Below, piece by piece: positions 36,167 to 47,300 of a stretch of 64,000 nucleotides of DNA. Each line of letters starts with the position of its first letter. Positions within the stretch are counted from its first letter, which is position 1. The stretch lies in NCBI GenBank assembly GCA_033030425.1, contig JAUFSD010000023.1, positions 310,001 through 374,000 of the forward strand, written 5' to 3'. A model generated the notes under the pieces. The model saw nothing but the letters and a program-made list of their open reading frames with translations. It was not told where the DNA came from and ran no database searches. Made by a program: the position numbers and the translations under genes. Source of the stretch: Verpa conica (lineage: Eukaryota > Ascomycota > Pezizomycetes > Pezizales > Morchellaceae).

Positions 36167-37828
36167 CTACTTCATCTTAACCTTAAATTTCTCCCCCGGA
36201 GTCATAATGAGCTTTACCGCGTACCCACTTTCATCTACTCCCTTCCCCTTCCCCCCCTCCTCAAAGATCTCTTCATACCTCTGAAGAACCCTAACCGTCA
36301 CATACATCGCCTGTGTGAGTGCCATTTGTTGCCCCAAACAGATCCTCGGACCCCCATTAAAAGGCAGCCATCCCCACCCCACCTTTCTCAGTGCCTCCTC
36401 ACCCCACCTCTCTGGTCTGAACTCTAAAGCGTCATCACCGTAGATATCAGTTCTACGGTGAACCGCAAAGATAGAGTAAACAACCCGTTCGCCCTTTGAA
36501 ATAGCGATCGGGGAATTACCATCCGGGCCTCCGCCGTAAGGGAGGGTGGTAGATTTGAGAGCACGTCGAGAGTTCAAAGGAACTGGAGGATAGAGACGGA
36601 GTACTTCGTGGATGAACCATTTTAGATAAACCATACTTCTTAGCTCAGTCTGTGTCGGACACCTTGCATCTACACCCACCCCCAGGGTTTCCGCGATTTC
36701 ATCCCGTAGCTTTCGGAGTACGTGGGGGTTTCGTGAGAGTACAAGAAATGACCATGTGAGCAAAGACGCGGTCGTATCCCGCCCAGCCATCATGACACCC
36801 AGAATCTGATCCTGTAGCACCTGCGGGTCCTGAGTCTGTTGAGCCAGGGCTTCAAGGAAGATATATTTTCCAGACCCAGAGGTATCCTTTGAGTACGGCT
36901 TATCCACAGAAGTTTGACGTTGCAGCGCACGGGAAACGTATTTCCCAACGAATTTGTGCACAACTGAGCATGCAACCTTGAACTTCTTGGGATTGATGAG
37001 CCAGTAGAGTGAATTGAGCACGAAGCGAAGCGAAACAAAGTTTTGGGATATATCAAAAGCTTGAGAGAAGGTCATGGGGCCCTCGGAAGAGACTTTCCCT
37101 TCTTCTGCACTGATGGAAATTCCGAAGAGGAAGTCGGTTGACGAGTCCATCGTCAGCTCAAGGAACAAAGATTGTAGATCGACTTCTCGGAAGTTATCGG
37201 CGCTGTGCGAAGTCTCGATCTTGGATATCATGCGTTTTACAAATTTCTCAAGGGTACTTAGGTCTGCAACCTGTGTACGATCAAATGAGGGACGGAGGAG
37301 GGCACGCGATGTTTTCCATTCGGGGCCGTCTTGGGTGAAGATGCCTTTAGTGCCGAGCAATGGGTGATGGGATCTACGGTCAAGTGCCAGGCCGAAATCT
37401 ATGGCCCGTGGATTATGAGATTGTCACACAAAATAAAGATTTAGCTCATAACTTACCATCAAATTGCATCGCTATCATGGCCTGGATATTCCGATGATCA
37501 CGCGTCATCACTGATCGCACACCAAGGCGTTTTATCGCAATGGTATCACCATATTGATTAAAGGTTTCACTAAGAGTTAGAGGTAGCCGATGCTCACGGC
37601 TTGCCTTCAAGGAGCGGATGATGCCATGAATACCGAATAGGTATTTATCCTTCGCCGTCGGGGGAGCCTTACAGGGTCTACCATTAAAGGATACTGGAAG
37701 CGGCTGTTGCTTGTTAGCTATTGTTATAGAGACTCAAAAGCATTGCATTAACTCACTTCCCGTTTAGTTAATAGTAGTCGTAGAGACAAAAAAGAGGCTA
37801 GGAATACTCCTAGTAAAAGGAGAATCAT
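36167..37828 (-). CDS. Cytochrome P450, CYP52-like (518 aa)
   Basis: Microsomal P450 of the CYP52-type clan, whose known members hydroxylate the omega end of alkanes and fatty acids. Exons on the minus strand: 37828-37757, 37709-37457 and 37398-36167, giving 519 codons including the stop. The N terminus is a membrane anchor (about residues 2-22). The I-helix motif AGRDTT, the ExxR pair (EVLR), a PERW motif and the haem loop FNGGPRICLGQ with ligand Cys462 are all present, so the enzyme looks active. The acceptor of intron 1 was chosen at 37710 because the nearer AG breaks the frame. It lies 8.7 kb from the PKS start and could oxidise a reduced polyketide chain, or be an ordinary fatty-acid hydroxylase. 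Confidence 0.93.
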
Positions 37829-40736
37829 GTCTGCTAGCAGAATCCTAGCAGCAAAAGTCGGGACTGCTTGGTAATGATCAATCTTTTTAGGATACAGAGG
37901 GTTTATAAAAATGCCAAGCCCACAACTCAGTATCGTTGGGAAGGAGAAATGGAGTCGTGGCCCAACAATCACAATAAGGGCTTACAAGATGTCTCTCTCT
38001 CTTGGCATGTCTCACCCGCGCAGCGGCATCCGTTAATCGCAACTGCCACCTGGCCGTTAGGCTATGGGCGCTTACGGCGGTACTCGAGTCGGGTTTGCTT
38101 TTGTGCTATATATTTTCTGTCTGAGTAGCTCTCGAAATACTTTTCTCTCTTATGATGAGATAATGACATGAGATGTATGATGAAGAGCCTCTTTTTAAAG
38201 TGATAAGGGAATATATATATCTAGCTACTATTCTAGTTACTAGCGCGCCAAGCAGTAAACAAGCCAAGGAGTACATGCCACATACGCCGCATGCAACATG
38301 GCACCTCGACTTAGTAGGTATCTATGCCACTATTGGCAGTCAGGGATACCTACTTATTTCTACTCTATATATTATCAACGTTTAGCCTTATTAGCAGGTG
38401 AATTGCCTTATCGATGAATCTTATGGCAGATCCTCAAGGGGTTGTGGGTATTGATTAATGAAGACGAGTATGAGGAGAAAGCTTGGTACAATTGAGAATC
38501 TATTTATATAGGGCCTGACTGGTGGGTTATAAGCCTCAGGACAGTTAGCTACGCCACAGTGTACACCGAATACCAAATACAACGCACGGAATATTTTCCA
38601 ATCATTAACTAGGTAGGCCTAGAGTGCTAGGAATGCTACTAAAAATAATTCTGCATTTTGAATTTTCTGGAAAATGGTATGAGTAGTAAAATCTCTTTGT
38701 TTACGTCAGTTTACATGTGGTTCCATCTATAATGCAAACCAACGACAACCATGGGGCCAATAGCAATGGGTACCTGACCTACAACCAAGGGTCAGGATAA
38801 AATCTCAGTCGACGGATACACAAAAGCTAAGTCCTGTTGGTAGCTTTAGCGGTGTAACCTCCGGCTACTCTCTAGACAAAGTTCTATGGCCTGATAGACT
38901 GGAAGATACGCTGCATCCTTGCGGAAATCATTTTCGGTTGATCCTACATGTCTTTCGCAGTACCAATAATAGAGTCTTTTAATAGTCCTCAGAGCCTAAG
39001 TAGAGTAACTTTGTAGATTATTACTCCATAAACTCTCATATACAGTGAAGGGGATACCTAAAACAGAATCAAGATAGCAGAGAAACCATAGCCTTATAAG
39101 GGTACTAAGTATATATACGAAAATCACCGTACTATTTATAGGATAAATCATCTATATCGATTACCCTTATAGCATACTGGTGGTAGATATTCTTTCGCTT
39201 TGTACTCGAGAGGAGTGCTCTGTACCTTCTCCCAGGATTTGGTGGCATTGAAGAGCTAACTTGTTAGCGGTACTGTATGAAGATCTATAGGCTATGTTTC
39301 GGTAAATAGGTAGTAAAATCGGGGGTCAAGGCATATGGCAAAGTGATGTTGAGGAGTGAGTTTGAGAAGAGGTGGGTTAAGGGATGATCGAGGGTCTTTT
39401 GGTGGGCTGGCTATGCTTGTCTTAGGGGCTCATAAATTTTAAAAGCGAGTAATAGCAAGGCTCACCTGCTTGAATCCCCCCATTTATCCTAGGCCCAAGA
39501 GCTTTCTCTTGAGGACTCCTCGGTTTGGCCTTTAGCCTATTCAGGTCTAGCCGATTTCGACTGGCGAGTGATTTTTTATGTCGCAAGCAGGTGGTTATCG
39601 TAGGATCCTCTGGGGCCCTGTGCATGCCGATTAGCAGATTTAGGGATAAAACTTCACAGAAACACCCTACAGGAAGCTGATGATACTCGCGATAGACTCC
39701 CAACAACCCATCACACCAGATACTGTTCCATCCCAAAGGAACATACATCCACGATATACCGTATAATCCGAGAAAAGCTAGGGGGCGCCCGTATCCACAT
39801 CTATCTCCCTGAAGACTCAGGTTAGAGTAATCTTTGGGCCCGCGAGACCCTGAATTCCTGGGTACCCGTAACGATCAGCGTAGCTACTCTAGGTTTGAGA
39901 TGTGGAGAGATCGAGGAGCTGAGTATTCTTCTACACACCTAAACACCTACGTTTATGATGGAGATCGCAGTTGAGTTGGTTCCTGAGATGCTAGACAAGC
40001 GTGACCCATAAAAAGTAACCTAAGAATGTTCTCCGTTAATCCCCTTCATGCTAGGCCTCTATATATGGCTGGGCTTCCTGATTATCAATAGGTCTCACAG
40101 TAATGCTCATGGTAGCTCGGTAGGCACCCTATACTAGAGCTTCTGGCTCATGATTAGAACGTCTCTCCTTGTGTCTGAATGTCTATGCTCATGGGATAAT
40201 TCATTTCCCATGAAGCAATAGCCAAACAGAAAGGAATAGGGCATGTATCATTACCCCTTAGCGGATCTCCCAAACCTCATAGAGCCCTCAAAAGGCGTTT
40301 ATCCCCAAGAAACTGACGGGTTTGAGATCACGAGATTCTTTAAAAGCTGTTGGTTGCTGGTATGGCTACCTTTGAGTTTTCTGTACCTAATATATTGAAT
40401 GGATGCCGTATGCTGAGTAGTCGGGAGGGGGGCTTTAGAATGTTGTGGGGTTCGGTTATGGGGTATACCCTAACGTATAGATGGGGGGATGTAGAGGAAG
40501 GTCATTGTATATATATGTATGTGACTCTGTTTACATCGCTCAACATAAAACCCACCATCCCCATCCCACAAAGCTTTCTCCTCTTCCTTTCAACCTCCTT
40601 TCAACCTCCCACTTTCATCCCTCTCGCAACTAACCTATCATACTCCCTCTTCCTCATCCTTGCTTAACCACTACCTCATCTTTCCGCTACTCCTCCATCA
40701 AAAAGGTTAGACGTATCCAAATAATACACTCCTTAC
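37829..40736. other. 2.9-kb stretch without an intact gene
   Basis: The first part is the upstream region of the P450. A possible retroelement relic covers about 38173-38390 and perhaps more of the block to about 40200 (see separate entry). A pyrimidine-rich run at about 40560-40700 precedes the gene at 40737 and probably marks its promoter. Confidence 0.5.
38173..38390 (+). mobile_element. Possible decayed copia-type polyprotein fragment
   Basis: The translation contains WHLDLVG followed by TIGSQGYLLISTL, which resembles the start of the integrase core in Ty1/copia polyproteins (a pattern like HxDLxGP...GxxYFLTxxD). Reading on in other frames gives pieces such as LVGYKPQ near 38520 that also recall copia proteins, but frequent stops and frame changes make the continuation uncertain. 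No long terminal repeats were found. If correct it is an old inactive copy. Confidence 0.35.
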
Positions 40737-41807
40737 ATGTCTCTCCTTTCGTCTCTCGTGATTCCAGACACTTGTGGGCTGTCAGCCATCGATTGTGGTA
40801 TGTTTTGTGATGAGCTCATAAAACACATGTGCGAGCCAGAAAACATTACCGGTCTTCAAGGTCCAGGAGATCCATTGTCCGCAAGGAGGGTACGTTGGGA
40901 TGAATGGCTAGATAACCTTATCGATGATGATATGGGCATGAAGTATTGGGGATATGGGAAATCAAAGAAGTGGACCTATCCGGCGGATAGAGTTAAGTGA
41001 GTATAAAACCCTTTCTACATTCCACAATTAAAGAAGCACAACTACTAATACCTAATCTGAAGAATCCGAGTTCCGTTTCGGGTGATGGCCCTCCGTGCAT
41101 CAGAAACCATTTTGAAACGCTATCCAACAAAGGCACCACCTACCAGTACCCAAGTCTTGGAGGGAAGAGTACGCTCTTGGCTTAAAGGAGTTTCCCCAAA
41201 CAAACCTCAAAATGATGAAAGAGTATTCAAAGATGAAGAATCCTCTAGCAATGAGAGTGTCTTATTGCAAAGCCCAAAACGCAGGCGTCTCGACCTTAAC
41301 ACCTCAGTTCACCCACAACAAGCCAACCAAGCCATTAGTATGGATGTAAAAGACCCAGAAACCTCTAAAAATAAGTCGGATAAAGGACCTAGCAAGATTG
41401 GCATCACCGCTCAAAATCCTTTGAAGCGAAAAATAGGCACCGAGCAAGGACTATCTCATACCATCGAGACAAATATTTCCAAAGTTCAAAAGGATAATCA
41501 GCCCCAAAAGGATAAACAACCATACGAGCTTTTCATTGGGGCGTTCCTTCCTGATGTCGACCATGTCCACATCATTGCCAATATCTTCGACAATACCCCG
41601 TTGAAACATCTACTCCTTCGCTTACGTTCTCGGCTTAATATTGATATTAGCCAAGATATTTTGAGGCTTAATATTAAGTTCGGAGATAAAAACTTCTATG
41701 TGAATGCCGATGAGCGAGAATATTGGGCATTTGTTGCTAAGTGGATTTCGAGGCACACTTCAAAGTTAAGCAAGAACTCCATTCATGTTGAGGTTATCGT
41801 TGCTTAA
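40737..41807 (+). CDS. Unknown protein, two exons (334 aa)
   Basis: I do not recognise this protein. Exons 40737-40996 and 41063-41807 join at Lys-Ile across a gtgagt...ctgaag intron and keep the frame. The N-terminal 100 residues look folded and Trp-rich (VRWDEWLDNLI, MKYWGYGKSKKWTYPADR). A middle segment of about 100 residues is polar and low-complexity, with a basic SPKRRRLD stretch that may be a nuclear localisation signal. The last 90 residues look like a compact alpha/beta domain (ELFIGAFLPDVDHVHIIA ... REYWAFVAKWI). There is no signal peptide or membrane segment. The domain pattern and a pyrimidine-rich leader support a real gene. Its relation to the neighbours is unknown. Confidence 0.8.
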
Positions 41808-42719
41808 AGTGGTGTTTCCTCGGGTTGTTAAAAAAATTTCTTTTGTTTGTTTACCCATAAGTCATTTTTTAGGGGGTTCTTCCATTGGGGGCTGAGGAGG
41901 TATTTTGTTTTAATCCTGTTCGAGATCAGTTCATTGGGGAAGATCTGATCTTGTTTTTGTTTTCTGATACTCATTATGGGTACTTCGAGGCCAAGTTGCT
42001 TCTTATTGAGCGATAAGGAATCGCTTTTATTGCTGTTTTAATTTCTGGGCCTGTTGGGAATTTTTCATCTTAGTTAATTCGTTTGCCCATTATATGTTGG
42101 AGATGCTTTCTATTAAGGGGTGAGAAGAGACCCCCGTTACAGTCCCTAGGGCCTACCTCTTATTAAATCTTAATGCTCTAGATGTTGAGCTACTTTTTTT
42201 GGGCTGTTTTCTTTCTACAATAAATGAATGATTAAAATTTTATATACACATCTTCTGTAGTATCATATAAGCATACGAAAGAGTATAGATTGTGATATAT
42301 GATCATACCCAGGCGGTAATTAAGATCCCTGATAACAATGTAACGGACAACAACAGTAGGACCCGCTAGTCGTCGTAACTTAATTTATACTCAAAAAAGA
42401 ACCAGAAAACGAGGGGGACGCATGGGAGTATCTTAGAAGTTTAAATCTGCCTAGAGACCCTAAATAAGATAAATAGCAAGCTATTTTCTTACCTTTATAG
42501 AGGTTCGGGGGGCTTCTGTTGCTAAAAATGGTATTTGAGTATATAAATCGAATGCACCCCTACCACTTGAAAACACCTGTATTTGGCTGGGCTTGTGAGT
42601 ACTCCCCATATTCTCTGGCCCTTTATATTGGGACGAGTACCTCTATTTTTTAGAGTATCTGAGCTATCTGAGCCTCAAGTAAAATGGTTTATCAGTTCAA
42701 CAAAAACTGACTTCAATGT
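41808..42719. other. Intergenic, no gene seen
   Basis: T-rich 3' flank of the unknown gene, then AT-rich DNA up to the 5S rRNA gene. No domain or structured RNA was recognised here. Confidence 0.5.
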
Positions 42720-42834
42720 GTTCGGTCATAGAACGATGAAAATGGAGCATCCCGTCCGCTCTGCTGTACCCAATCATCGTATCGCCTAGTTAGTACTGCG
42801 GTGGGTGACCACGTGGGAATCTTAGGTACTGAAC
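42720..42834 (+). rRNA. 5S ribosomal RNA (dispersed copy)
   Basis: The sequence contains the conserved 5S core GCATCCCGTCCGCTCTGC and the internal-promoter half GTTAGTACTGCGGTGGGTG followed by ACCACGTGGGAATC. The ends GTTCGGT (42720-42726) and ACTGAAC (42828-42834) pair over seven positions with one G-U, forming helix I. The 115-nt length fits 5S. Dispersed single copies are usual in filamentous fungi. The outer and helix IV-V bases differ from the 5S sequences I know, so it may be a variant or a pseudogene, although the preserved helix I argues for function. Confidence 0.82.
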
Positions 42835-42841
42835 TCTTTCC

Positions 42842-42846
42842 TTTTT
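42842..42846 (+). terminator. RNA polymerase III T-run terminator of the 5S gene
   Basis: Five T begin eight bases after the predicted 5S end, where Pol III termination is expected. A second T run follows within ten bases. Confidence 0.6.
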
Positions 42847-44386
42847 GGTTTTCTCTCCCTGTAGGATAGGGCCTTTATAAACCAGGCTTTGTTACACAAC
42901 CCACCAACACGTGAAGCTACTCGCTATCTCATAACATTTATTACCTCGATTATCCTTGTCGTGATTATTATCCTCCCTTTAAGCCAGCCCTAACCTCCTG
43001 TGTTACCTTATTATGCTCTCATCATGGCTGATTACTGGTATGGAGGTTTTTTTACTCTAAAAATACTAGAAATTCGGTGGCGGGGTATAGCATTGATAGT
43101 CACTGCCTATCTGTGATAAACACTGCTTGCCGATTGAGTGAAGAATCAGGTACCGGCTACCAGAATAAGACCTCCCAAACGTCTCTGCTACTACTTTTAC
43201 TACCGAGAATAGAGTTGCCTTAAGCAACCTTAGCCTTGTATGACTCACTCCTCGTAATCAGCATTGAAGCCACGAAACTGTTACTTTATCTATCCTCGGC
43301 ATAGAAATGGGACTCTTCCAGTATCGGATGGGCTTTAGTGAAGGTCACCTATGTTCGATTCTCCACTATCTGCTAAGCAGGATGAATTGAATCCAAGTGG
43401 ATACCCGGATCACTGAATGGCAGTGAGTTTCAGATCCTGAAACTGTTTCTAGAAGCTTGGACATCCTTGTCCAATCGTTAAGGTGTAAGATACCTTTTAC
43501 CGGTACCCTGGTAGTTCCAACCTCTTCCCTACACACCTTACCAGGGGGGGAATAAGATTTTTCTGACACCTGCATATGTGTTTCACACGGCTAGGAAAAG
43601 AAGTTTAATTTCTCTTGGCAGCATATCTTCCAAGCGCCTTAGTTCTTTCAATAGGAGTATAGGGGAGGGCTTCAGAAAAAGTGCCAAGACCAATCACAGC
43701 TAGTTGTCAGTAGTTGTGACATCTAGAGGGGAGAAACTTGTCAGCTATACTTACCTCACAATCTAACAATCTTTATATTCGTGCAAGAGACCCTTCATAG
43801 GGGTGTTAGCGGTGCCACTTGGACTAAGCGACACAGCCACATGTTCTTTATGCAACTTCCTACATATTTATGAATACAATACCTATTTATGCCTCTGACT
43901 CCCCGAAACCCTAGATACCCATCCTGATACCTCCATTGGAGTCCAGTTCCTCTCCCGCTCATGTCCGAAAAGTAGTACCCTCTTTCCTATCGTGTCTTTA
44001 TTATGCTAGAGTTTTTTCTGTCTTTTTAAGCGCTGCATGAATAGAGGTATTTGCACAAGCTACATAATTCACAAAGATTTTTTATACCACATCAACCCTT
44101 CCTGTATATATGCATCCGAATTATGATCCTCCATATGGGACCAGCCGTATGTTGACACCGGAGAGAGCGTACAGCTGACACGCGTATCCCTAGCCCACGC
44201 ACCAGGGTGGGGAAATCAACATAGCCCTGTAGCCCGGACCCCACCAATTCCCAAGATGGGGAATTCTTCAGGAAATAGAATAGCCTTTATGGTGGCGTGC
44301 CTCCTACCTCCCCCCTCCCCCTCATGAGCATATAAGTTTCAAAACGAAGTAGCCGCCGCCAGCGCGTCACAATATTACAAAAACAC
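42847..44386. other. Intergenic, upstream of the CHAT-STAND gene
   Basis: No coding gene recognised. The terminal 60 bases carry a TATAAG element at 44331, after a C-rich run. A T-loop-like GTTCGATTC near 43353 was examined as a tRNA and rejected. Confidence 0.5.
44331..44336 (+). promoter_or_regulatory. TATA-like element of the CHAT-STAND gene
   Basis: TATAAG lies 56 bp before ATG 44387 and about 190 bp before the alternative ATG 44524. A pyrimidine-rich tract (about 44430-44475), typical of fungal leaders, sits between the two start codons and favours the later start. Confidence 0.4.
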
Positions 44387-47300
44387 ATGTATATCCAGGA
44401 CGCGAAGGCCCCATCTACGGTTACTTATTCTACTTTCTCTCTCTCTTTTTTCATTCTTATTATTTATTTATTTCTCATTTACTTAATTCAATCTGTTTTC
44501 TATTTACTACCAGTTCCTCCAAAATGTCCCATTCAGGGCTCCCCCTACAGTAAGTCAAACACCCCTCTCAGAAACTTTGAGGTTAAGAATTCTCTGTATT
44601 TAACTATTGATACTGCCAGTACTTATCCACCTCATGATCGAATAATACATATTCGTGAATTAGAACAGCGAGACACGACTCCCCGTGGTTCCCAGAAATG
44701 GAAAGTTTCAGTAAGCTGTGGGACTTATCACGCTGTTGTTAACCTCACAAACCCCTTTACGTCATCTCAGGAAGCTCGTCTATCGTGGGCTCTTGAAGAG
44801 CACCCAGCCCATCACCCGTTCGAAACTCAAAAGTCCCGCGCGATTTCTAAAGAGTTATGGGGTTACTCGCTCAGCTTGATAGACCAGCTAAATCTTCATG
44901 AGGTGCTCACATATCCATACCCGGAAGATGTAGTGGGGAGGAGGAGCATGGGCGGTCGGAATCGTGTAAGACAGGGCATTGAGTCTTCATTACAGGATAT
45001 AAAAGGGCGGAGATGGTACATAGATATTGAGGGACCTTGGGGAGGTTCCGCAGAAAGTATGATTCAAGGGTTACATTGGGAGGTGCTGGAGAACTCGGAA
45101 ATATGGCCAAGTCATTTGAGGCCTTGCCTGATTGTGCGAAGGAAAGTTCCCAGTAACGATATCCTCACACGTGGGCCAATCATCGCAATCCGGTCAGATA
45201 CATTTAGAATTCTGTTAGTCGTGGGACACTCATTACGACAGTCTGTTCCTTCTCGGGTTGGAGGAGGAACAGTTGCAAATCCGAGACTTACATCGAAGCC
45301 GCTGGTAGATATCATTGGAAGAATCACAAAGGAGATGGGCGGGAACACAGCCCCAATACAACTAGAAATTGTGAGGCCGGGAACCTGGAGATCATTGGAA
45401 GCTCACCTAAAAAGCCGTGGCAAGGGATATTTTCACCTCATCCACTTTGACGTTCATGGGAAGATGACACAAGACAAGTCGAGTAAAACCGAGATGGTCT
45501 CATTGGCATTTGTTTCTGATAACTCACCAAAGAAACGATCTTGGCGAAGCGCCACAGAAGTTTCGTCCCTAATATCGACATTTGGGGTCAAGCTCGTTGT
45601 GCTAAATGCCTCCCGGACATCTCAAGCTTTTGGGGCATGCACAGCAAATATCGCAGGGACATTCATACGCGATGGTGTCCGCGCGGTAATAGCACTCCCG
45701 TACAGTGTCCTGAATACAGGGATGGAGCTTCTCATCTCGACATTTTACAAATGCTTCCTGAGTGAGACCTGGGATTTCGCGATCGCTCTTTCAGAGGCGC
45801 GAAAATCGATGCTGAGGGCCCAGCTGCGGGAAGGGAGGTTTGGGATCAAGGTTCCTGTTGAGGATTGGGTCATTCCTACACTCTATCATAGTGGTGGAAC
45901 GGAGGTATCAGTGGTGGCGGGCGATGATATTAGTGGAGATCTAACATCAGTAAAACACGCCCCGAAAAGCATATTTTCGAAGTTTCACGGATTACTACAA
46001 CCAACTATCCCGGATCCAGCGCTGTTAACGGTAGGGTCGACCGATAGAGAGGCGAGAAAACCAAGGTGCAGAGAAGAAATTTCACAATGGGATATAGTTG
46101 GAAGGGATGTGGATATATTCAAGATCGAGATGATGCTAGATACATCAATACTACGAATCTTAGGACCGCCGGGAATTGGAAAATCAACACTTGTAGCCCA
46201 TCTGGGTTGGTGGTGGAAATCTACCTCTCTTGTAAAGGATTACTTTTACTTCGACTGGTATGAGAAGCCGCATCTCAATATTGAAATGATCACACGTCAA
46301 CTCTATCTTTTGCTGTTCCCACCAAAGCCTAATAGCAGGAGTGGAAATAAAGAATGCAGGAGCCGGTCACCCATGCGGGAAGCCCTAATGCAACACTTAT
46401 CGCGTTCAAGATCGCCTTCTCCAACACCAAATGATACTGAAATATTCCCAGACGACTGGATCCAAAGGACCCTGACTGAGCTCCGAGAAACACCGTATCT
46501 AATCGCTCTTGATAGTTTAGAATCCTCTGATGCCTCAACAAAACATAATGAGTGGCTAAAAGGAGAGATAAATGAATTCCTTCAGTGTTTACAGGGAGGG
46601 AAGACGGTTGTCTTGGTTATTTCAAATCAACAGGATTGCTGGTTGAACGATAGCATCGTTAAGTTTAGTACTTACCACCTTAAGGAACTAGAAATGGCCC
46701 ATGGCATTGAGCTTTTGGATAGGATGATCAAGCGGTATGGATGTGATCGCAAGAGGTTCCCGGGATCTAAGAGCCGGCAATATCAGCAAAGATTAATGAG
46801 ATTGTCAGAGATGAATCCACTGGTCATGGTAAGTTTAATCTTCCGGGATGTGAGAAAAATTTACTAAGGTTGATAACATAGGGTCTCACACTCCCGAATA
46901 TAGCCCTTTATGACGACTCTCCTAAGTCTATTTTCCTTGGATTGTTGCAAGGTGCGATCCCATTTCCAAAATCAGACCCAGAACCTACGCACTCTATCAA
47001 ACCTATGCGAAATATAGCCAATCTTCTTTCACGCCTTGACAAGGATTCTCAGCAACTCCTTCTTTGCCTAGCCCCCTTCTGGACCCGACTTCCCAAGGAT
47101 ATCGAACCTTACATCCATAGCCTTCTTTACCATAAAGCTCTCGTGAGCACCACAGATTCTTTGCAGAACCTTGCAGTCAGCCGAAAACCATCAGAACTAG
47201 AAAAGCAGCGAGTGAAATCCGTAATGCTCTTGACAGGGTTGTTGACGCGGTACGAATATATGATCCAAGACTTACTCTCACTTGAGCTCCTAACGGACGG

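Noticed and set aside
43300..43380. Possible tRNA gene with a GTTCGATTC T-loop
   Set aside because: The bases around the T-loop do not form a T-stem, and no matching A-box or acceptor stem is present upstream.
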